Assembly (NCBI RefSeq): GCF_001722335.1
Contig: NZ_MIHA01000006.1
Coordinates: 1-64,000, forward strand
DNA: 64,000 nucleotides
Direction of reading: 5' to 3'
From: Mycolicibacterium flavescens
GTDB taxonomy: Bacteria > Actinomycetota > Actinomycetes > Mycobacteriales > Mycobacteriaceae
In this document: piece after piece, positions 7,992 through 16,656 of the stretch
How positions within the stretch are numbered: the first letter of the stretch is position 1
Layout: the number at the start of each line of letters is the position of its first letter
Notes under the pieces: generated by a model
Seen by the model: the letters and a program-made list of their open reading frames with translations, nothing else
Databases searched by the model: none
What the model was told of the DNA's origin: nothing
Made by a program: the position numbers and the translations under genes

Positions 7992-8498
7992 CTACCCGAA
8001 ATCAGCGCTGCGCAGCAGTCGCAGCTGTCCGATCTCGGCGATGTTCTTGGTCAGCTCGACGTTGACCCACAGCGCGGTGTGCATCGCGGTGTAGGAAGTT
8101 CCTGCGCCCCAGGGGAATTTGGAGGGTGCAGCTGGGTCGAGGTCGGTGAGCACGTCGCGCCAGCGCTGAGCCAGCGCGCGTAGCCGCTCGACGGCGGCGG
8201 CGCCGTCGCCGGGCCACGTGATGGCGTCACGCTCCCGCGGCGGTTTCCCGGTCAGGTGATCGATGACCGTCGACCACCAGAAGTCGATGTGCCAGGTGAG
8301 CCAGGCGATCGTCGGCACCGGGATGGGGTCGGGTTCGTTGTCGGCCCAGTCGGGCCGCCAGACGCCGTCGGCGTCGGGTCGCACCGTCCACACCAAAGCG
8401 GCGGGCTCCCAGAGAAAGTCGTCCTCGGTGAGCGCGCACAGATGCAGATCGGCCAACGCCCAGGCCAGGTCGAACTGCCACGCGAGGTCGCGGGTCAC
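7992..8498 (-). CDS. DinB-superfamily protein
   Basis: A 168-residue four-helix DinB-like protein, the fold of metal-binding thiol-dependent enzymes and many uncharacterised proteins. Candidate metal-binding histidines occur in TIAWLTWHIDFWW and TAMHTALWVNVEL, with TKNIAEIGQLRLL in the last helix. The start is GTG 8498, forming a GTGA overlap with the thioesterase stop. It is the last gene of a three-gene coupled operon headed by a RecB-like nuclease. The substrate is not apparent. Confidence 0.78.
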   Translation of the reverse strand: MTRDLAWQFDLAWALADLHLCALTEDDFLWEPAALVWTVRPDADGVWRPDWADNEPDPIPVPTIAWLTWHIDFWWSTVIDHLTGKPPRERDAITWPGDGAAAVERLRALAQRWRDVLTDLDPAAPSKFPWGAGTSYTAMHTALWVNVELTKNIAEIGQLRLLRSADFG

Positions 8499-9292
8499 GG
8501 TCGGCGCTGCACCAGCAGGGTCTGGGCCGATGTGCCGATGAAACCCCGCCGGTCGAACAGTTCGGCGGTGGTCACCCCGATGCCGTCCGGGCCGATCGAA
8601 CCGCGGGCGCGCACCGCGAAATCCTCGCCCTCGGGCAGCCTGTGCAGATGGACCGCTGTATCGGTGTTCATGAACACAAACCGCTCCGCGTCCAGCGCCG
8701 CCCCCGCCCCGTTTGCGCAGTCCACCACCATCGCCAACCGCTGCAAGTCCGTCGTCGGCTCCGAATCGACAAGGGGGACAAGGGGGCTCATCCACACCAC
8801 AAAGCCGGTCTGGTCGGAGTCGTGCTGACGGCGCCAGGTGATGGTTTCCAGGTAGCCCTGCTTGCCCAGCAGGGCGTGGGCGCGTTGCACCGATTCGCCC
8901 TCGACGAGCGGGGGATAGCGGTCGGTCACGGCGTCGGCGGTGTCGCTGGTCGCCAGCAGCCACGCCGTGACCCGGGCGACGGTCCGCCAGTCGCCGTTCG
9001 GTCGGATCGCCGACATCTCGGCGACCATCAGCGAGATCCGCGCGCCGGGGCGCTCGATCCAGGCCCGTGCACGCACCCGCGCGACCGGTATCGCGCCGAG
9101 GATGTCGAGGGTCAACCGACCGACCCGCATCCCGGAGTCGCCGGCCAACTCCTCGATCAGCTTGGTCATCAACGCCAGAGGTGGTGAGCCGTGCTGGATC
9201 TCGGGGTCCCAGTTGCTTCGGGTGCCGTCGGTGGAGTCGAACACCTGGTACTGGCCGTCGACGCCGACGCGCCGGTAGTAGCAGTCGCTCAC
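8495..9292 (-). CDS. Acyl-CoA thioesterase family protein (double hotdog)
   Basis: A 265-residue TesB-like thioesterase family protein. The N-terminal hotdog contains WDPEIQHGSPPLALMTKLIEE (hotdog helix preceded by HG) and the strand RLTLDILGAIPV; the C-terminal hotdog contains MNTDTAVHLHRLPEGEDF and ending GFIGTSAQTLLVQ. These are the mycobacterial thioesterase pattern for fatty acyl-CoA hydrolysis. GTG 9292 overlaps the nuclease stop by GTGA; upstream extension is Arg-rich shadow. It is coupled at both ends to unrelated genes. Confidence 0.8.
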   Translation of the reverse strand: MSDCYYRRVGVDGQYQVFDSTDGTRSNWDPEIQHGSPPLALMTKLIEELAGDSGMRVGRLTLDILGAIPVARVRARAWIERPGARISLMVAEMSAIRPNGDWRTVARVTAWLLATSDTADAVTDRYPPLVEGESVQRAHALLGKQGYLETITWRRQHDSDQTGFVVWMSPLVPLVDSEPTTDLQRLAMVVDCANGAGAALDAERFVFMNTDTAVHLHRLPEGEDFAVRARGSIGPDGIGVTTAELFDRRGFIGTSAQTLLVQRRP

Positions 9293-10164
9293 GCGGCGGG
9301 CTCCGCGGTGTGCAACACGGCGTCGCCGGGCCCCTCGGGCCAACCCGGATACGGCGGCGGGGTCCCGCCGAACACCGGGCAGTGCGCATGGTGGGCGCAC
9401 CAGTCGCACAGCGCCGAGGGCCGCGGCCGGAAATCGCCTGAGGCGCCTGCGCTGCGGATGGCGCGCCAGATCGCGATCAGCGTCCTCTCGAACCGCTCGA
9501 GCTCGTCGAGGTCGGGGGTGTAGTCGAGGATCTGGCCGTCGGCCAGGTACAGCAGCCGCAGCCGGGTCGGCATCACCCCGCGCGACCGCAGCAGCGCGAC
9601 CGCATAGAACTTCATCTGGAACATGGCCTTGAACTCGGCGTGCGCCCTGGCCTCCGGCGGCGCCTTACCGGTCTTGTAGTCGACCACCCGCAGTTCACCG
9701 GTGGGCGCCACGTCGATGCGGTCGACGAAACCGCGCAGCAGCGTGCCGTCTTCGAGCTCGACCTCGACGCGTTGTTCGCAGCTCTGCGGTTCGAACCGGG
9801 TGGGGTCCTCGAGCCGGTAGTAGCCGCTCAGCAACGCCCGCGCCTCGGTCAGCAGCGTCGCCCGCAGCTCCGGTTCGATTTCGGTGGCCAGCTCCGGTTT
9901 CTCGGCGGCGACGCGGTCCCAGGCCGGGTCGATCAGCGTCAGCGCGGTGTCAGGGCCGCGCTGGGCGGCCGGCAGCGCGTAGAGCTGTTCGAGCGCGGCG
10001 TGCACCACCGAACCGCGCACCTGCGCGACCGAGGGCGGCTCGGGCAGCCGGTCGATCGCGCGGAACCGGTAGAGCAGCGGGCACTGCTTGAAATCGGCGG
10101 CCCGCGACGGCGACAGCGCAGGCCTCCTGGCTTGACGCGTCTCCTGCTCACCCCGCTCGGTCAC
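9289..10164 (-). CDS. RecB-family PD-(D/E)XK exonuclease with Fe-S cluster (Rv2119-like)
   Basis: A 291-residue Cas4/AddB-type nuclease domain protein. Catalytic pieces are visible in order: GSVVHAALEQL (His), GFVDRIDV (Asp), VVDYKTGK (Glu/Asp-x-Lys motif) and the QMKFYAVALL helix. Four cysteines suitable for a 4Fe-4S cluster are present: one near residue 28 (QCPLLYRF) and three in CDWCAHHAHC near the C-terminus. The position next to trmI matches Rv2119. It acts on DNA ends in related proteins; its partner here is unknown. The promoter is leaderless (see 10171-10176). Confidence 0.85.
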   Translation of the reverse strand: MTERGEQETRQARRPALSPSRAADFKQCPLLYRFRAIDRLPEPPSVAQVRGSVVHAALEQLYALPAAQRGPDTALTLIDPAWDRVAAEKPELATEIEPELRATLLTEARALLSGYYRLEDPTRFEPQSCEQRVEVELEDGTLLRGFVDRIDVAPTGELRVVDYKTGKAPPEARAHAEFKAMFQMKFYAVALLRSRGVMPTRLRLLYLADGQILDYTPDLDELERFERTLIAIWRAIRSAGASGDFRPRPSALCDWCAHHAHCPVFGGTPPPYPGWPEGPGDAVLHTAEPAA

Positions 10165-10170
10165 AAGGCC

Positions 10171-10176
10171 AGCCTA
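10171..10176 (-). promoter_or_regulatory. -10 element of the RecB-like nuclease operon (leaderless)
   Basis: On the minus strand TAGGCT lies 6 nt before the GTG start at 10164 with no Shine-Dalgarno between. TANNNT followed by 6-7 nt and then GTG or ATG is the usual mycobacterial leaderless arrangement. Confidence 0.55.
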
Positions 10177-10232
10177 GGACCGGCGTCCGACAACCCCGCG
10201 CACCCGCGGCGGCGCGTCAACTGGCAGGCTGA

Positions 10233-11072
<840 letters not shown>

Positions 11073-11082
11073 CGGGCGGCGC

Positions 11083-11379
11083 TCAGTCGTCGGTGCTGCG
11101 GCGCAGACCGCGGCGCGCCGAGAGCAGTTCGAGTTCGGGGCGGGCGGCGACCAGGCGCTCGGCGGCGTCGAGCACGTCGACCACGTGCGCGCGGTCCGCG
11201 GCCACCAGAGCCACTCCGACGCTGGCGCGCCGGTGCAGATCCTGGGCACCGGTCTCGGCCGCCGACACCGAGAAGCGGCGATGCAGTTCGGCGATCACCG
11301 GCCGGATCGCCGAACGCTTCTGCTTGAGCGAGCGCACATCACCGAGCAGCAGGTCGAATTCGAGCCAGCCGATCCACAT
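11083..11379 (-). CDS. DUF503 (YlxP-like) protein
   Basis: A 98-residue protein of the DUF503/YlxP family: GWLEFDLLLGDVRSLKQKRS at the N-terminus, IAELHRRFSVSAAETGAQD and the strand ASVGVALVAADRAHVVDVLD. These form a ferredoxin-like fold; some relatives bind RNA or accompany ribosome-maturation genes. It is six bases downstream of lppK on the minus strand, so probably co-transcribed, and converges on trmI with a 10-bp gap. Confidence 0.82.
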   Translation of the reverse strand: MWIGWLEFDLLLGDVRSLKQKRSAIRPVIAELHRRFSVSAAETGAQDLHRRASVGVALVAADRAHVVDVLDAAERLVAARPELELLSARRGLRRSTDD

Positions 11380-11385
11380 CTGCGG

Positions 11386-11955
11386 TCAGGGCGTGGGAGT
11401 CGGGGGCGGGTTCGGGGCGGGCGTCGGGGAGGCCTCGCCGATCTGCAGCAGCGAGTCCGCGGTGCGGCGGCTCAGCTGCCAGTGGTCGTCGGCCAACCGG
11501 AACTCCATCGGAAACGTGAAATCGCCGGCCTGCGGGTTGGCGGTGCGGATGGTCACGACCGCCAACACCACGCCTTTCTGCCCGTCGGCCCACGTCAGAT
11601 CGGTGGCTTCGAAAGTGACCGGGGCGTACCCGCCGTCGCGCAGAGCGGTGGTGAACTTGTCCATCGAGTCGCCGTCGGCCGGGGTGGCGTCCTCGATCAC
11701 GTCGAGCTTGTCGGCGCCGGGTACGGCGCCGTCGGCCATCCGGGCCAGCACGTCGGTCAACGCGTTCGGCGGCGGCAGCGGCGCCACCGGCACCGACGGT
11801 TCGGCCGCCGTGACGGTCGGGGGTCTGGTGATCGGCGCCGGAGTGGCCGGGGCGGCCGGCGCGGGTGCCGGGTCGTCACCACACGCTGAAAGTCCGAGCG
11901 CCGCCGCGATAGCGACGGCGCTCAGGACTACAGCACGCGTGGTGGTGCGGGGCAC
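11386..11955 (-). CDS. lppK: Lipoprotein LppK-like (MTB12-family domain)
   Basis: A 189-residue exported lipoprotein. The signal peptide ends in the lipobox LSAC (residues 22-25), giving Cys25 for lipidation. A Pro/Ala-rich linker follows, and then a domain shared with M. tuberculosis LppK (Rv2116): NALTDVLARMADGAVPGADK, FTTALRDGGYAPVTF, FTFPMEFRLADDHWQLSRRTAD. The C-terminal tail is Pro/Thr rich. It is presumably anchored to the outer face of the inner membrane; function unknown. The domain is related to that of the next gene upstream, suggesting an old duplication. Confidence 0.85.
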   Translation of the reverse strand: MPRTTTRAVVLSAVAIAAALGLSACGDDPAPAPAAPATPAPITRPPTVTAAEPSVPVAPLPPPNALTDVLARMADGAVPGADKLDVIEDATPADGDSMDKFTTALRDGGYAPVTFEATDLTWADGQKGVVLAVVTIRTANPQAGDFTFPMEFRLADDHWQLSRRTADSLLQIGEASPTPAPNPPPTPTP

Positions 11956-11962
11956 GGACTGC

Positions 11963-12454
11963 CTAGCCCACAGCCGACATCAGGGCCATCAGCGACTGCT
12001 TGGACATCTGCCAGCCGGTCGGGCTGGGACCCGGCACGAACTGGATGACCTGGCTGGCGACACCGCCGGTGGCCGCGGTCGCGGTCACGTTCGCGGTCAC
12101 CACCGGGCCGTTCTGGTCGATGTTGGCGATCGAGAACGACAGCGGGAACTTGCCCTGGGCCTGCGCCTCACGCAGCTTGGAGTCCGCGGCGACCCTTTCG
12201 AACCGGCCGATGCCGCCCTGGATGTACGGCGCCTTGCCTGCCGCTCCGCCCGGCGCGCCCAGCGCCTGCAGCGTCTGCATCAGCGCGCCCTCGAGTTCGG
12301 GGGCCGGCGCCTGCGGCATCGGGATGTCCCATACAACCGGGGCGACGGTGGGCGCGGACGCCACAGTGGTGGTTGCAATGGAGGTCACACCTGCCGCGGC
12401 ACCGCCGACGACGGCCAGTGCCGCCACGCCGGTAACGAGGGATTTCAGGGTCAC
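11963..12454 (-). CDS. Secreted low-molecular-weight antigen MTB12-like protein
   Basis: A 163-residue secreted protein whose Sec signal peptide (residues 1-34, hydrophobic core SLVTGVAALAVVGGAAAGV) resembles that of MTB12/CFP-2 (Rv2376c). The mature domain shares that family's pattern: GGIGRFERVAADSKLREA, FPLSFSIANI and a final GWQMSKQSLMALMSAVG. It lies eight bases upstream of lppK, with which it forms a short operon divergent from mpa. Its role is not known; MTB12 proteins are abundant culture-filtrate antigens. Confidence 0.82.
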   Translation of the reverse strand: MTLKSLVTGVAALAVVGGAAAGVTSIATTTVASAPTVAPVVWDIPMPQAPAPELEGALMQTLQALGAPGGAAGKAPYIQGGIGRFERVAADSKLREAQAQGKFPLSFSIANIDQNGPVVTANVTATAATGGVASQVIQFVPGPSPTGWQMSKQSLMALMSAVG

Positions 12455-12548
12455 GACATTCCTTTCGATCGGACCAGCTCACGAGAGAGGTTAACAGCGG
12501 TGCGGGTGTGTCGAATTGCTACACCGCACACAAAGGCTGAATCGCCGG

Positions 12549-12591
12549 TAGCGTTGAAGTTGTTACTGCACCAACTATTGGTGCGGGGAGG
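12549..12591 (+). promoter_or_regulatory. mpa promoter, 5' UTR hairpin and ribosome site
   Basis: TAGCGT at 12549-12554 is a plausible -10. A perfect inverted repeat GCACCAA-CTA-TTGGTGC follows at 12568-12584, then the Shine-Dalgarno GGGGAGG at 12585-12591, 9 nt before ATG 12601. The hairpin abuts the ribosome site, so it could be an operator or affect translation. No factor is assigned. Confidence 0.45.
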
Positions 12592-12600
12592 GGCCGCAAC

Positions 12601-14448
12601 ATGAGTGAACTTGAGCGTTCCGGAGCCTACTCAGAAGGTTCCGACACTCCTGGAGCAGGCAAGCCGGGCATATCGAGTGAGGATGCAGCCGAACTCGAGG
12701 AACTGCGCCGGGAAGCCGCGATCCTGCGTGAGCAGCTGGAGAATGCGGTCGGGCCGCAGAGCGGCTTGCGCAGCGCGCGTGACGTTCATCAACTCGAAGC
12801 GCGCATCGATTCGCTGGCCGCGCGCAACGCGAAGCTGATGGAAACCCTCAAGGAGGCCCGTCAGCAATTGCTCGCTCTGCGCGAGGAGGTCGACCGGCTC
12901 GGCCAGCCGCCCAGCGGTTACGGCGTGCTGCTCGACGTCCAGGACGACGACACCGTCGACGTGTTCACCTCCGGGCGCAAGATGCGGCTGACGTGCTCGC
13001 CGAACATCGACACCAAGACGCTCAAGCAGGGTCAGACGGTTCGGCTGAACGAGGCGCTCACCGTCGTCGAGGCCGGCAACTTCGAAGCGGTCGGTGAGAT
13101 CAGCACGCTGCGCGAGATCCTCTCCGACGGGCACCGCGCGCTGGTGGTCGGCCACGCCGACGAGGAACGCATCGTGTGGCTGGCCGAACCGCTGGTGGCC
13201 GCCGAGGACCTGCCCGACGGCTACGACGACGACCTCGGCGACGACCGGCCCCGCAAGCTGCGCCCCGGCGACTCGCTGCTGGTCGACACCAAGGCCGGAT
13301 ACGCGTTCGAGCGGATCCCCAAGGCCGAGGTCGAGGATCTGGTCCTCGAAGAGGTGCCCGATGTCAGCTACAACGACATCGGCGGCCTGGGCCGGCAGAT
13401 CGAGCAGATCCGCGACGCGGTCGAACTGCCGTTCCTGCACAAGGAGCTGTACCGGGAGTACTCGCTGCGCCCACCCAAGGGCGTGCTGCTCTACGGTCCG
13501 CCCGGGTGCGGTAAGACGCTGATCGCCAAGGCGGTGGCCAACTCGCTGGCCAAGAAGATGGCCGAGGTGCGTGGCGACGACGCCAAGGAGGCGAAGTCCT
13601 ACTTCCTCAACATCAAGGGCCCCGAACTGCTGAACAAGTTCGTCGGCGAGACCGAACGCCACATCCGGCTGATCTTCCAGCGGGCGCGCGAGAAGGCCTC
13701 CGAGGGCACCCCGGTGATCGTGTTCTTCGACGAGATGGACTCGATCTTCCGCACCCGTGGCACCGGCGTCAGCTCCGATGTGGAGACGACGGTGGTGCCG
13801 CAGCTGCTCTCGGAGATCGACGGTGTCGAGGGCCTGGAGAACGTCATCGTGATCGGCGCCTCCAACCGCGAGGACATGATCGACCCGGCGATCCTGCGGC
13901 CCGGCCGTCTCGACGTGAAGATCAAGATCGAGCGGCCCGATGCCGAAGCAGCGCAGGACATCTTCAGCAAGTACCTCACCGAGGAACTGCCGGTGCATGA
14001 CGACGATCTGTCCGAGTTCTCCGGGGACCGGTCGCTGACCATCAAGGCGATGATCGAGAAGGTCGTCGACCGGATGTACGCCGAGATCGACGACAACCGC
14101 TTCCTGGAGGTGACCTACGCCAACGGCGACAAGGAGGTCATGTACTTCAAGGACTTCAACTCCGGTGCGATGATCCAGAACGTCGTCGACCGGGCCAAGA
14201 AGTACGCGATCAAGTCGGTGCTCGAGACCGGGCAGCGGGGTCTGCGCATCCAGCATCTGCTCGACTCGATCGTCGACGAGTTCGCCGAGAACGAGGACCT
14301 GCCCAACACCACCAATCCCGATGACTGGGCGCGGATCTCGGGTAAGAAGGGCGAGCGGATCGTCTACATCCGCACGCTGGTCACCGGCAAGAGTTCGTCG
14401 GCCAGCCGGGCGATCGACACCGAGTCGAACCTGGGCCAGTACCTCTGA
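12601..14448 (+). CDS. mpa: Proteasome-associated AAA ATPase Mpa (ARC)
   Basis: The hexameric ATPase that captures pupylated proteins, unfolds them and feeds them into the 20S proteasome. The 615-residue protein shows the N-terminal coiled coil that binds Pup (about residues 25-100), tandem OB folds (about 105-250), a single AAA module with Walker A GPPGCGKT (Lys305) and Walker [11 protein letters not shown], the sensor [17 protein letters not shown], and the C-terminal GQYL whose penultimate Tyr docks into the proteasome alpha ring. Length agrees with M. tuberculosis Mpa. It has its own promoter and ribosome site and is the first member of the proteasome locus. Confidence 0.97.
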   Translation: MSELERSGAYSEGSDTPGAGKPGISSEDAAELEELRREAAILREQLENAVGPQSGLRSARDVHQLEARIDSLAARNAKLMETLKEARQQLLALREEVDRLGQPPSGYGVLLDVQDDDTVDVFTSGRKMRLTCSPNIDTKTLKQGQTVRLNEALTVVEAGNFEAVGEISTLREILSDGHRALVVGHADEERIVWLAEPLVAAEDLPDGYDDDLGDDRPRKLRPGDSLLVDTKAGYAFERIPKAEVEDLVLEEVPDVSYNDIGGLGRQIEQIRDAVELPFLHKELYREYSLRPPKGVLLYGPPGCGKTLIAKAVANSLAKKMAEVRGDDAKEAKSYFLNIKGPELLNKFVGETERHIRLIFQRAREKASEGTPVIVFFDEMDSIFRTRGTGVSSDVETTVVPQLLSEIDGVEGLENVIVIGASNREDMIDPAILRPGRLDVKIKIERPDAEAAQDIFSKYLTEELPVHDDDLSEFSGDRSLTIKAMIEKVVDRMYAEIDDNRFLEVTYANGDKEVMYFKDFNSGAMIQNVVDRAKKYAIKSVLETGQRGLRIQHLLDSIVDEFAENEDLPNTTNPDDWARISGKKGERIVYIRTLVTGKSSSASRAIDTESNLGQYL

Positions 14449-14475
14449 CCGGCGGCGCCCGCGTGCGGTGAGCGC

Positions 14476-14481
14476 TACCGT
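14476..14481 (+). promoter_or_regulatory. -10 element for a leaderless transcript
   Basis: TACCGT stands 6 nt before ATG 14488 with no ribosome site, fitting a leaderless start for the hypothetical gene that follows mpa. Confidence 0.45.
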
Positions 14482-14487
14482 CACCGC

Positions 14488-15099
14488 ATGCCCGACGACG
14501 TGTACGGCAAGCGGTACGGCGAGGTGCTGCTGGTGCGGTCGACGCCATCCGGACCCGAGGCGACGGTGTACAACACCTTCCCGCTCAACGACTGCCCGGC
14601 CGAGCTGTGGCGCGCGCTGGATCCGCAGGCCATCGCCGTCGAACACGGCGCGGACGCGGTACTGCTGAACGGGCCGCGGTACTGGCTGATGAGCAGTATC
14701 GCCAAGCGAGGCCGGGAAACGCTGGAGCGCATGAGTTTCGGTGGTATCGAGATGCTGCGCCAGGCCACGGTCAGGCTGGCGTCGATGAACCCGGCGCCGT
14801 ACCGGCCCAACCGGGTCGACCGCAAGGCGGTGTTCACGTTCGACGCCGGGCGTCAGGTCTACGAACTCGTCGACCCCGACGGGCGGCGGTGGGTCATGCA
14901 GACGTGGAGCCAGACGGTGGACCCGTCGTTGACCGCAGCGGACCTGCCGCACCTGGGCGCCCGGCTGTCGCTGCCCGCGGGCTGGACGTACCGCGCGCGC
15001 ACCCCGGCCGAACCGTTGGTCGTCGACACCGCCGACGAGGATGCGTTCGTCACCCAGGACGATCTGGCCAACAGCTACAGCCTCAGCACAGGTGGGTGA
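14488..15099 (+). CDS. Conserved hypothetical protein downstream of mpa
   Basis: A 203-residue soluble protein without signal peptide or membrane helix. It opens MPDDVYGKRYGEVLLVR and later contains NTFPLNDCPAELW, an ETLERMSFGGIEM helix, and the C-terminal core VMQTWSQTVDPSL, then LGARLSLPAGWTYR and a DDLANSYS ending. I recall similar C-terminal cores in uncharacterised proteins of other bacteria but cannot name the family. No catalytic motif is obvious. It has its own likely leaderless promoter, and its end overlaps a convergent gene by 17 bases. Confidence 0.65.
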   Translation: MPDDVYGKRYGEVLLVRSTPSGPEATVYNTFPLNDCPAELWRALDPQAIAVEHGADAVLLNGPRYWLMSSIAKRGRETLERMSFGGIEMLRQATVRLASMNPAPYRPNRVDRKAVFTFDAGRQVYELVDPDGRRWVMQTWSQTVDPSLTAADLPHLGARLSLPAGWTYRARTPAEPLVVDTADEDAFVTQDDLANSYSLSTGG

Positions 15100-15367
15100 T
15101 CGCGGCGTCGTAGACGTAGCGGGCGTCTTCGATGGTGACCCCGTCCCCGGTGTGGTCGTAGATCGCTGCGACGGTGGTTTCCTCGGGTACCCCGTCCCGC
15201 ACGTCGGTGCAGATCTGATGGCCCATCTCCAGCGCGACGCTGATTTCACCCTCGAAGCCGTGGTCGGCCAGATCGGTGAGATAGCTCTGCTCGTCGGCGT
15301 GCGCCGGGACCGCGACGCCGAGCGCCAGCGCGAGCGCCGCCACCCCAGCGGCGAACAGCCTTGTCAT
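15083..15367 (-). CDS. DUF732 secreted small protein
   Basis: A 94-residue mycobacterial DUF732 protein. A cleavable signal peptide (residues 1-24, ending AHA before DEQSYL) precedes a short helical domain with two cysteines, one in QICTDVRDG and one at the C-terminus (THLC), which may form a disulfide. The pattern YLTDLADHGF and ARYVYDAAITHLC is typical. The family is widespread in mycobacteria and of unknown function. The 3' end overlaps the opposite gene by 17 bp. Confidence 0.82.
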   Translation of the reverse strand: MTRLFAAGVAALALALGVAVPAHADEQSYLTDLADHGFEGEISVALEMGHQICTDVRDGVPEETTVAAIYDHTGDGVTIEDARYVYDAAITHLC

Positions 15368-15467
15368 CGGTGTGTCCTTCCCCCTCGCGGCGCACGATCC
15401 GCAGGACCCCCTTGTGCGCGTCGCGTCCGCGCAGTTTATGGCCTGGCGCGGCCGCGTGCACGGTGCT

Positions 15468-16619
15468 TCAGTGCCGGGTTTCCAGCGCCAGGTACGCGTC
15501 GCGACCGGCCAGGCTGACCGCCACGTCGGCGATCAACGGGTCGAAGAACCGCTCGCGGTAGAGCGGGTCGACGCTGGTGCTCACCGTGAAGTACAGCCCG
15601 GACAGCACCGCGACGAACAGCGACACGTGCACGACGGTCTGCGGCACCGCGACGTGGATGCCGAACCACGTTCCCGGGCAGGGTGGTTGTCCCGCCGCGC
15701 AGGTCTGCTCCGAGGACCACAGCACCGCGACGTCGTCGGGCACCGCGACGATACCGAGGGCCAGGAAGAAGGCGAACAGTCCGGCGGTGAAGAACACGAC
15801 CTGGATCGCCTGCGAAACCACCATCACTGCAACGACATTGATTTGTTCGGCCAGCGAAAGCGCCGTGCGCTGCACTCGGGTGTCGCCGTCGCTTGCCAGC
15901 GGGGTGCCGACCAGCAGCGAGGCGGGATCGGTTTCCTCGGCGCGGTCCTCGCGGAGCGCCCGGACCTCGTCGCGGATGGTGGTCACCATGAACAGCAGGG
16001 CGACCGCCGCGAGGAATCCGATTGTCTCCCAAAGCCGCTGGCGCGTCATCCGGGCGGCGAGCTGCCACAATTCGCCGGTGAAGTACACGACGACGGTGAG
16101 CATCAGCAGCGGCAGCGCCCGGCTCATCAGCGTGCCCAGCGCGCCGAGCTGCACCCACGCGAAACGGAAGGCCCACAACGCGATCGAGCCGATGCCCAGG
16201 TAGGTCAGCCAGATCGCCACCAGCGCCAGCACCGCGAACCCGACGGACTCGGCCAACGCGAAACCGGAGAATCCGCGGTCAGCGAACGGCAGCCCGAACA
16301 CGAACAGCGCCATCACCGCCAGCGCCGCCGTCCGCCGGCCCGCCTCGCTGAGCGTGGTGCCGATCCGGTGCAGCACGTGCAGGGCGAACGGCGCGGCCAC
16401 CAGCAGCGCGGTCAGCACCGCCAGGCGCGCCACGTAGCCGAGGTCGGCCCGGTCGCCGGTCAGGTTCGCCAGCAGCATGGTCGCCGAGATGACCGCTCCG
16501 ACACCGCCGACCATCGGCGCCGAGCGCTCGATCAGCGCCCGGGAGCGGACCCGGCGGGTGAGCACCAACGGCAGGCCGCGGTGAAGGAACCACTCGTGCA
16601 CCTGCCGCATGTCCGACAC
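15468..16619 (-). CDS. Multi-pass membrane protein, Rv2113-like (copy 1)
   Basis: A 383-residue membrane protein with roughly eight to nine hydrophobic helices, opening MSDMRQVHEWFLHRGLPLVL. The segment GTWFGIHVAVPQTVVHVSLF and the ending DPLYRERFFDPLIADVAVSLAGR are closely paralleled in the next gene, so the two are paralogues by tandem duplication. The locus matches Rv2113, an uncharacterised integral membrane protein beside dop. No transport or enzyme motif is apparent. The GTG 16619 start is preceded by CACAAT-N6, a possible leaderless promoter. Confidence 0.75.
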   Translation of the reverse strand: MSDMRQVHEWFLHRGLPLVLTRRVRSRALIERSAPMVGGVGAVISATMLLANLTGDRADLGYVARLAVLTALLVAAPFALHVLHRIGTTLSEAGRRTAALAVMALFVFGLPFADRGFSGFALAESVGFAVLALVAIWLTYLGIGSIALWAFRFAWVQLGALGTLMSRALPLLMLTVVVYFTGELWQLAARMTRQRLWETIGFLAAVALLFMVTTIRDEVRALREDRAEETDPASLLVGTPLASDGDTRVQRTALSLAEQINVVAVMVVSQAIQVVFFTAGLFAFFLALGIVAVPDDVAVLWSSEQTCAAGQPPCPGTWFGIHVAVPQTVVHVSLFVAVLSGLYFTVSTSVDPLYRERFFDPLIADVAVSLAGRDAYLALETRH

Positions 16620-16656
16620 GCGCTTATTGTGCGGGCAAAGCCGGCCCGAAGTGCGC

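Noticed and set aside
12631-15249. Very long open frame on the minus strand across mpa (over 870 codons)
   Set aside because: It is the shadow of the mpa reading frame in GC-rich DNA, Arg/Val/Asp-rich with no family motif; mpa and the next gene on the plus strand explain the region.
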